Positions 35,401 through 64,000 of a stretch of 64,000 nt of DNA are shown here, piece by piece. The notes below the pieces were generated by a model. It searched no databases. It was given only the letters and a program-made list of their open reading frames with translations, and had not been told where the DNA came from. Where the stretch lies: positions 10,554,696-10,618,695 of the forward strand of contig CM019228.1 of the NCBI GenBank assembly GCA_009741485.1, in the 5' to 3' direction. The first letter of the stretch is position 1, and each line of letters opens with the position of its first letter. The DNA comes from Malurus cyaneus samueli (lineage: Eukaryota; Chordata; Aves; Passeriformes; Maluridae). Made by a program: the position numbers and the translations under genes.

Positions 35401-38400
35401 GGACTTTAAACGATGTAATGAGGGTGCTGTTGAGAGGTCTTGGAGGTGAGGAAAGATGTGGACCACAGCACAGAATTCAAACCCATAGATAGCCAGACTT
35501 CAGACCCCTCAGTGCCCTGTTTTGTTGTGTGTTGATTGTTTAAAAATAACAGGGTTCATCTGTGCCCTAGAATGGTGTAGCTTGGAAGGCGGCGGTGGTG
35601 GTTGGGTGGGTGGCAGTAGATGTTCATTTAAAGCAGGGCTGTTGCTGAGTGTCCAATAGCCTGAAACTGAATTAAAACAAATTTGGGACTACACCGTCTC
35701 TGAAAGGATGAGTGCTCCTTCTTGTTCCCAGTCCCGCTGCTTCCTTTGCATAGTATCTAGCAATTATAAGGTGAGTCAGATCAGTCCTGATCTGTCTGAA
35801 AGACCAACTCATCAAAAATGAGCTGTGATCTCTAGAATGGAGAGAAGGGAGAGGACCAAGGAAGGGGTGGGACCGCCTCTTTAGGTGGCAGGGTACAATT
35901 AGATTATTTTCATGACTGACTTAAGCAATCCCCAGCAGGCACTTCCCTCCCCCAGCCGTAGCAAGATTAACTTGTGTATGGGCCATTCCCATTCAGGCCA
36001 TTCTCCTTTTACATCTGAGACCAGGATGGTCCTTTTGGGGCTGGGAATCCCCCAGCTGTAAGGACCTGGGGCCTGGGAACGTCCTCAGGGGATGCATCTC
36101 TCTATGCTTCCCCTGTTCTCTGGGATTTTTTGGTTGCAATGCCTCCAAAAATGTTGTCAGACTGGGTTGGTGTTGAAGTGAGCATAGTGAGCACCCAGTC
36201 ACTTCCCAGTTCTAGAAGTCCAGGCAATAGAAAGTCCTCAAGCTGAGACTTAATCAGCTGCTGGTAAGAACAGATCTATCATCATAACCATCCCGGTATC
36301 GGAATTTGGAGTGTTTGGGTTTTGCATGAACTGAAGATCTGGTGGTGTTTTGGATGAACATGAGACCTAGTCATAGCTAATCACCTTTCCTACAGGTTTT
36401 ACCTGTAACACATATGTGCTGGAGCTACTGGTCTGCCTCCTGGTATGGCATATTGCATGTCCTTTCTCTGTCCCCTTCTTACCATAGGAACTTGGCTGCT
36501 GCCTGCCTTACTCCTCCCTGGGAACTTGATTCAGCAGAAGCCTTTGCTGCAGTTGTTATCAGAGTTCAGGTGACAACGTTACAATGGACCAAAGGGAGGA
36601 GGTCACCACTGGTCACCTGTTCTGGGCAGCATTTTTGGGAACAGCTGTGCTCCAGAGAAAGCACTGTAATGAAAGTCAGGTTGAAAGGAAAGGGAGCTGT
36701 TATTAGTTGTACACCTTTTGCTGAGCTATTCTACCAACTTTGCTGGGTTTAAAATTGGTTGGTTTTGAAAGTACTGCCTGGCAGTGCCAGAAGAATTTCC
36801 ACATATGTTTGTCAGTAGGACTCATGGCTGTAAGAATCCAGTGTAAGCATTCCACAAGTGGACTTTGTTGTGTGAGGAATACAGGAAAACTTAAGGTTAT
36901 AGGACACTAAATACACCTTTGTGACGGAAAGGTTATTGATTTTTGTAATAATACTTGCTTTAGAGCATGCTTGGAATAACAGATAAGAGCACTTCCAGTT
37001 AAAGGAGTTACTTGATCAAGTATCACTTTTTGGATTAGTGGGGTTTATACTTAAAGCTGGCCAGTCCTTTGTCTGGGAAATTTAGTGTGTAGTTTTTTTT
37101 ATTTTCCTAGAAAACCAAAGTGGCACTGTAGGTGTTGGCTTTGTTTTACTGGAATATTAACCTAAGAGTTTCACAGAGAAGGTTGATACTTCTGCTGTTT
37201 GTTCAAATATGTAAAATGTGACATAGAAGTGTAATTGTCATCTAGGAAATAGGTATATGTTGTGTCTCATCTGTTAGTGCATGGCTTAAAATTTGAATGC
37301 AGTTGTAAAATTTACCAAAAGGAGTGAAAAATTCCAATGTAACCAAATTACCTGTATTTTCAACACCAGTGAAATAAACCCTACTTAATAGTAAGGATGG
37401 TATTTGATGTGTGGTGTGAGCAGCTGTAGTTAATGGGCATGGTAAGGGTACTGAGCCTACATAGAATATTTTTTAATCAGCTCTATAATGGATAACAGTA
37501 AGGGATGGATTTACCTGATCTGTTACTCTGTTTTTCAATGCTGTAATTTTAAAAAAAAGTCTTCTGAAGGCAGTATAGAAGCTCATGCTGAGACTGAGTT
37601 ACGGACAGTACTCCCCTTCCCTGTGAAACAGTTTCCCCATGCTCGTTGATGAACAGTTGTTTTTTCTTTCCTTGGCAGTGGTTTGAAATAGAAGTTGTTT
37701 GAAATAGGAGCTTGAAAACAAGGCTACATAATTTAATTTGTTATGAAAAGGCTTTTAGAGCACAGTTTGTGAATTCAGAGTTCTCTAAATGTTCCTGTCA
37801 CTTGTCTGGAATGTTAAGTATTGCAACGGTTACACATCATTTGCAGCAGCTACAGCTCTGAAGTTTTCTCCAAAGAAGGAGTAGAGAAACTGAGGTGTAT
37901 AATGCCAATTCTTACCCAAAGCTCTGGTCTTTCCTCCCTTCTGTTGGAAACAAAAGTAGGAATAGCAAATGTGGCTTGAAAACGGTGGATGGGTAATATT
38001 AAATACAGAATTCCTATTTTTGTAATTTCACAACTTGTAATGGAAAACTGTAAAGGCTCTTTAGGATTTTTAAGACAGAAAGTACTAGGAAGGTCTTTCC
38101 TCTCTAAACGACTCTCTGCAGCTGTTGTTGCAGGAGTGCAGCCCCGTGTGCTCCATCTGTATTGCACTGCAATGCACAGTTGTGCATTTTCCCCCCAGCT
38201 CAAGAGCACAGCTGGTGCTGCTCACACTGGCACAGGGATCCAGCCCACCTGGAGCTCCAGCCCACCTGCAGCTGTGGGCAGATGCCTTAGGAAAAAACCC
38301 AAACCCAAAGTCTTCCCTCCTACCCTGAGTGCTATCTCACCCTGCAATTAGTTTTGGGTGGGAAACCAAAACCCCTCAGAGGGGTTTCTTAACTCTTTGT

Positions 38401-38439
38401 GCTCAGCTATTTAACATCCATTAGGAAATTTCTCTATCT

Positions 38440-39180
38440 TGTGCATGGCCAGTCTCCCCATCCCCTTACACAATCTTCATTACAAATACAGCTCACTTTT
38501 TAAAATTAGAATCTGGCTCTAAATTCATTTGCTGGTCCTTAGTTTTAGTACCGGAAGACATGATGAACAGCCACTCCCAGTCTGCCTTCTCGATGCCATT
38601 CCAGATTTGATAGGCTTTTGTCATGTCCCCTGTAAGCTGTCTCACAGGAGCTATTATATACCTTTGAACTTATTTTTGCCCCTTGCTTGGCCATTTTAAA
38701 ATCTGTAAGAAAACTTGTTTTGAGGTTGAGAGAAGAACTGTGCATACCAATTAAAGTAGATAGGCAAAAAATTGATTTGGTGAGTGTGATATTTGTGTTT
38801 TATGGTCCATTGCCTATTCTTTTCTTTATTAATTCCTGGACTTGCTTTTTGTTTTTTTCGTTTTCCTTATTCCAAACACTGTACTGATAGTTTATTGAAG
38901 CTGTGAATCAGAATGCTGAAGTCTTGCTGAACAATATTGATACACAGAGAGCACGTTTCTATTTGAAGCTGAGGTTACTTCTCCTCATGATATAGATGTC
39001 TTTTTGTTCACTTATATTTAATTTTGTTTGCGGTTTTTATTGTCCAGTTAGTCTCATAAGGGTCTTTGTGATTCCATGTACTCTCCTGTTATCCTGGGTA
39101 TCTTCAATTACTCGCTGCCATCAGCAGACTTTCAAATCACTAAAACTAATGTCTTGATCTTAAGCAATAAAAGAAATGCA
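38440..39180 (-). mobile_element. Ancient, decayed CR1-family LINE with reverse-transcriptase 3' part
   Basis: Read on the minus strand, it aligns in order with the C-terminal reverse-transcriptase region and following sequence of CR1 elements known from turtles and crocodilians. The first landmark is the FADD-like active-site position (AGTCTGCTGATGGCA, from about 39134). Next come words matching the ..LGVIVDSSLK.. segment, the CCTAT/CTTTCCTAATGG region, GTGCACAGTTCTTCTC (HLEYCVQ region) and GACAGCTTACAGGGGACATG (LRGDMIEVY). The last is TGGCATCGAGAAGG. Indels and substitutions are heavy and the frame is destroyed. Borders are approximate. Confidence 0.65.
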
Positions 39181-42100
39181 GTATGTGCTCTGGGCTTCTG
39201 GAATCCAGTGGTTTGTATATCATGTTTTTGGCATTATTGAGCAAGAGACATTGTTGTAGAGTGCTTGTGCAGCTTGGAGGCTGAAAGTTTTAAATGTAGA
39301 GAGCAATGTCTCTTTTTGCTTATTTCATATTCTGGATATGAAGCTTTTTGGTGTCTGTTCTGTCTTGTCTGCAGAGACTCGGTAAAGTTCTGTATCTGTA
39401 TTTTACAGGGGGTTGAAGAGGCTGTATTTTATGATCTCTTCTGCCTTTTGGGGCTCTATAAGTGACCTGAAAACGTCATTGCCTAATTATTGGGCAAAGT
39501 TGTCAGCGTAAATATATCAAAACCAAAGAATTTGCGCAAATAAAGAGTGAAAGTGTTCTGACTCCTCTGCTCTTAGATGTGAGCAATTTCCTCTGTAACT
39601 TTGTATTTGCTTATTCAAAAGTGCTCAGTATCCTCAGATTTGAGGGATCACTTTTTCAGTTTTTCTGGGTCTCTTAAAATAGTTCTAAGATTATTTATAA
39701 TTTTCTTGATAATTCACAGTTTTTAGTGGAGTAATGCCCCTTGATACCTTTATTTTCAAGTAAGGGCAAAAAGTATTTTTGTTGTTTAACCCTCTATTGT
39801 CTTCTAGGCATAGGAAACTGTATTTTGTATTCTTGTAACTGAGCTTTACTTTCGAGACAATAATATTAGCATAAACACAAATATTGAATAATGGATGAGA
39901 TTAAAATAATCACAGTAAGAAATCATAGCCTCCCTGCCCTGCTTTAGTGCTCAGGGTTCTGAAGAGTAGCACTGAAAGCATTGCATGTTGGCTGGGTGGA
40001 TGTATCATATCAGTTTACAGTCAGAAGCAGAGCCATGCTATTGGGCAAAACAGTTTTAAATTATTATTTATGCAGTTGTATTTGCAGCTGGTATAAAGTG
40101 CAGGACTGGTTCCACATGCCTCCACAGAGCAGGGAGAGCACACTCCTGAGCAAGGTTCTCCAGTTTCCTGGACTATGTGTGCTGTGGAAAGAGAGACGTC
40201 TGGGAAAGGATACAGGTTAGAGTGAATAGTTACATTTTAGTTTAGGAATGCAGTCTTTCTATCTGGTATTTTGGGATTGTTTTGGCTTTTTTCCATTTTG
40301 GTCAATTGATACTGTTTGTGCTATCATTAATCAAATGTTTTCCAGTAATTTCTTATGCCTGTTGATGAGTATTTTCTTTAGTAGTGGCTTTTTTTTTTCA
40401 TATTTTTTTTTAAGGAGAGAGGAAGTGTGTATAAAGGGAAAGGAAGTCTTCAGTAATTCCTTCTTTCTCCCTAGGGCAAAATATAAACTACAGTTTTATA
40501 TGCAGTATTTTCTTTTTAAAACAATAGTGAAATAATGTTTTCATTCTCATTTGAATTGTTAGGGCTGTATGTTACTCTTCAGAAAGCTTCCTTTGGCTAG
40601 AGAGTGGTTTATTTGTTATTTCAAAATTTACTGTTACATTTTCTTGTTGGGCAGAGACAAGATTGTTGTTGATTCCTAATAGTGTTTCCTCCTAAGGAAT
40701 GTGGTGGTGTTCTTCAGAAGCACAACGGTAGTCTTCATCTGCCGTACCTGCCTTTTGAGAAACCTGAAGAAGTAAGGATTTTTCTACTTCCAGTCCAACA
40801 ATATTGATGTCTTCTGTTTTCAATGCTGGAACTCCATCTTCTTTTTCCTTCCTGGAGAAGGCAGGAGGGGAGAAATTGGCACAGAGCGACAATAAATTCA
40901 CTTTAGGAGTCTTAGTGAGCAGCTGCTTTTAAAACCTCTAATGCTAATTGATGTCTTGTTCTTATTTTGTGTGACCCATTTGAATATTTTTCTCTGTTTT
41001 TAAATTATAATGACATAAACATCTTTCAGTAGGAAAGTAACTACTAGATTTTAGTTTCTCTGGAATTAAGACACGAACAGTAGTACCTAACCCTTCTTAT
41101 CCCCAATGTATCTCTGAAATTTCTGGAAAAATCATTTTACCTTTGAGTTTTCAATTTTTGAGAATCAAAAATTTGGTTTGAGTGTCAGATTTATGTATAT
41201 TTTAAAGTAATGCTGTGATGAAACAATGATTTTACTTAGCTTACGTTGTTGAGTTTTGCTCGCTTCTGTCATTGTGCTGTGCAGTTGCTGTTCTTGAAGC
41301 AAATACCGTGGCATGATTTCAGGAACTTCTCATGGATGAGAGGCATTTGAGTTCACAGTCTTGTCCCTGATGACCCCCAAGATATATTGATAGGAGTATA
41401 AAGGGTTTGTACTGCAAAAGCTAACGTTAGCCTGCATTTCTTTCTGAGACCGTCCATCCAGCGGGTTATGTTAGTGTCTTACTCACTGCAATAAACAGAT
41501 CCCACTGTGTTTACTGTGCATGCAAAGCTCCTGTGTGCTGTGTCTGGCTTTGCAAGGTGTGTCAGGCCCGATGAATGTGCTCTGTGCATCTGATAAGTGT
41601 GCATTGCAAGTGCCCAGTGCTGGGTGTCTCCGGGCCAGCCAGAGTCACTGCTTTTTCTACATTGCCAGGCAAGGTTGTCAGGCTTTGCTCAAATGTATCA
41701 GTCATATCACTGCTGGTCCCCTAACACTCCTTAGAGCACTGCCTGCTCACTCTGTGAGCTGTCAAAAAATGATGGTTCTGATTGACTGGATTTAGTACAA
41801 GTGTGTAGTTTTTCTTTGGGATAATTTTTAAATGCAGTTAGCTTTGCTACAAACTGCACACTGAAAATTCATTTGGTTATTCCTCAGGCATGATATGGGT
41901 AATTCATTTATTTCTGTAGAAAATCAATAGTAAAGATGCCAGTTTTGCTAAACAACTCTTATCCTCTTTGGTCTTTTCAGTTTTAGTTTTCAATTGAATA
42001 AGATCAAAAGCACAAGTAAGTGTTTGACTCATAAACATGAAAAAGGCAAGAAATAGGAGTGTGGCAATTTAGTCCTACCAGTGTTACCATCTGCTTCTGG

Positions 42101-43826
42101 AATCTAATAGGCAGCTGTACCACTTAATATTATGTGTATAGCAAACATATTACCATCATGGGGCTTTTCTGGTTTGGGTTTTTTTAGGAGTGTCTCGTCT
42201 CAAATGATCTCTCAGTTATTTAGTCTTCTGTGAAGGCGTTCTCATTACTAGCTGTATGGCAGGACCAGTGCATTTTTGACATTATGATGATGAAACTGCA
42301 ACAGCAAACAAAGTTTTCTGTATCTATTCATGCCAGCTTTCAGAGCTAAAGGGATTTTGGAAGCTGTAAACAAATACTTTCAGTGTCTTAAAATGAGGCT
42401 TCCTGTTGCTTCTGTTAACAGTACTTAGGGATCTGAGGAGGCAAAACTCCTGGACTTTTACTGACTTTTATCAAAGTTAGATTTGAAATATACTTGTGTG
42501 CAGCTGAGGCGGTGTTCATAAGGAAGGGGCGTGTAAAAGGGTATGGTGTGAATTTTGTTAGCTGCAATTATTTAGTGCTTCTGATCACTGTGTTGTTATG
42601 TCAAATGTCTCATGCATGCAGTCATCAGTCTGCTTTTTGTGCCTTTGAAATGCTTCAATTTTTAAGAGATGGAAATGACTAGATGTGTTTCATGGTCCTA
42701 ATCAGCTGCAAGATATTGGGCTAAGATAAACCTGATCACTTGCTTCCACCTGGACGTCTGTAAGACTGAAAATGGAGTGGAGATGTTGTCCTCTTAATCT
42801 CCCATCCCATGACATCTGACTCAGGGGTGATGAAGAAAACAGCTGCCAACTCTCATTCTTGCAGGAGGAGAAGATCCTGGTGTGTCGAGTCTTTCTGGTA
42901 GTCCGTGCTGCATTAGGGCTGTTCTGTGGCTGTTCTCTGTTAGTTTATGCTTCCTTGGTATTGGCAGTTGTTGTGATAACTGCAGAGTTCGGGTGTGCTG
43001 TGTCTGCTCCTAGTTTGGATAAAGTCAGCTTTATTTTCTGGACTTTCATCTGTGTTTGTGGGCGGAATGGCAGTGCTGGCAGAGTCTGGGGACAGCAGGC
43101 AGGACCAGGCTGCAGCAGTGTCCTTCCTCACTGTGGGCTGTGGAACCCAGCAAGCTACTCCTGGTTTCTTCTTGCAGATAATCCTCATACTCACACGACT
43201 CGTGTTAAATTTTGTAACATTCTATGTGTTTATTATTGTGATTTTTAATAATGAATGGTTTGAGGGAATATGGATTTTTCAACTTCTTTGGATTTTTATG
43301 GGGTTTTTCTCTGCGACTCCATTTTTTTTCTCAGCACTGCAGTTACAGAGCTGATGGTAGTCTTTTCTCAGGTTCAGTGTTGTTGGTAGTTAGGCTGTTG
43401 CCTGAATACTCCCACAGTGTTTTTCTTCCCACAGTCAAAAATAAAGGACATTGCTCCTTAATAAGCCTTTCTTTTGCTGGCTAACGAGTGAACTCAGCAA
43501 CATGGGTCACTTATAAAATATCCTCGGTTCAATGCCATTTGTGAAACGAAAACTAAAAAAAAAAATAATTATAATTTGGAGTGGAGCTGTTGGAAGTGCT
43601 TAGTCCTTAGCAAAAATTCCTTTTAGAAAAAGGCAAAAACCATTGGTCAGTCACATGCATTTTGCTTGACTCTAATTTGTGGTCTTTGCTGCTCTTCTGG
43701 ACTTAAGGTCTTAAATAGAACATTATAAAAAAAAAGCACTGCTTTTCATCTGTATTTTATATTTAAAGTCTCTTTCTTTCTGCTTGTAGATTTGTTTGTA
43801 AATGCATCATAAACAGACAGCCCAGA

Positions 43827-63835
<20,009 letters not shown>

Positions 63836-63907
63836 GAGGAGGCAGACTTAATCTCATGTTCTAAAGGGCTGAACCAGATCTTTGGCATACGGAAGACTTT
63901 TTGGTGA
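63836..63907 (+). CDS. SPECC1L: Candidate alternative terminal exon of SPECC1L
   Basis: A strong acceptor (TTTCTGTGCTCTTGTAG) precedes 72 bases that continue the SPECC1L frame in phase 0: EEADLISCSKGLNQIFGIRK, then TFW and TGA. The peptide has a hydrophobic/basic GLxxIFGxRK motif, a non-random look. Use of this exon would give a 911-residue protein ending before the calponin-homology domain. No AATAAA follows within the last 93 bases of the window. This is inferred from splice phase and peptide character only; chance cannot be excluded. Confidence 0.45.
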   Translation, partial: EEADLISCSKGLNQIFGIRKTFW

Positions 63908-64000
63908 AGCCTAAGGCTTATCTCACTTTATTTACCTGTAAATTAACCATGAACCAAAGTAATCCCTTAGAATGCTGCAAAGCTGCTCAGGTTTACAGCT

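Larger units (their letters stand above)
30531..43789 (+). other. SPECC1L: SPECC1L leader intron(s)
   Basis: About 13 kb between the CpG island and the first coding exon. Contents: an 18-base perfect tandem duplication at 32369-32404, a decayed antisense CR1 at about 38.44-39.18 kb, a G-rich stretch near 35590, and chance open frames including 31642-32079 and 40692-40901 on the minus strand. Additional non-coding exons may exist but cannot be identified by eye. Confidence 0.65.

Overview
This is nuclear DNA from a vertebrate, almost certainly a bird. The coding exons read as two conserved vertebrate genes split by GT-AG introns. The interspersed repeats include CR1 LINE copies with the avian-type 3' end and a remnant that resembles an avian endogenous-retrovirus LTR. 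Repeat load is low. Most ORFs longer than 60 codons are chance ORFs in introns or shadows of the real exons. There is one 10-base N gap at 26122-26131.

Left part, 1 to about 24 kb, + strand: the 3' half of BCR (breakpoint cluster region protein). Fifteen coding exons are present. By length, phase and residue number they match exons 9-23 of the human gene, and translate to residues 706-1271 of a 1271-residue protein: PH domain, C2 domain and Rac/Cdc42-directed RhoGAP domain, ending in ..FSTEV. The arginine finger falls at R1090 and the conserved RhoGAP asparagine at N1202. The first eight coding exons lie upstream of the window. A long 3' region with several candidate poly(A) signals follows the stop codon at 19481-19483.

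Middle, about 24 to 30.6 kb: a spacer without a recognised gene. It holds an LTR-like remnant, a CR1 copy that runs up to the edge of a strong CpG island (about 30.14-30.53 kb), and a few weak minus-strand exon-like segments. The island is the likely SPECC1L promoter.

Right part, about 30.1 kb to the end, + strand: SPECC1L (cytospin-A). After a 13-kb leader intron, which contains an old decayed CR1 reverse-transcriptase fragment at 38.4-39.2 kb, coding exons at 43.8, 49.3, 50.1, 52.9, 58.9, 59.4, 60.8 and 62.6 kb encode residues 1-888. The remaining serine-rich part and the actin-binding calponin-homology domain lie beyond the window. An in-frame candidate terminal exon at 63836-63907 would give a 911-residue product without that domain.

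Both genes act on Rho-family signalling or the cytoskeleton, but nothing in the sequence shows that they are co-regulated. I found no new multi-gene system. The most useful leads are the candidate alternative SPECC1L 3' exon, the direct BCR-SPECC1L adjacency, the compact orthologue of the BCR major breakpoint region, the CR1 against the CpG island, and the ancient CR1.
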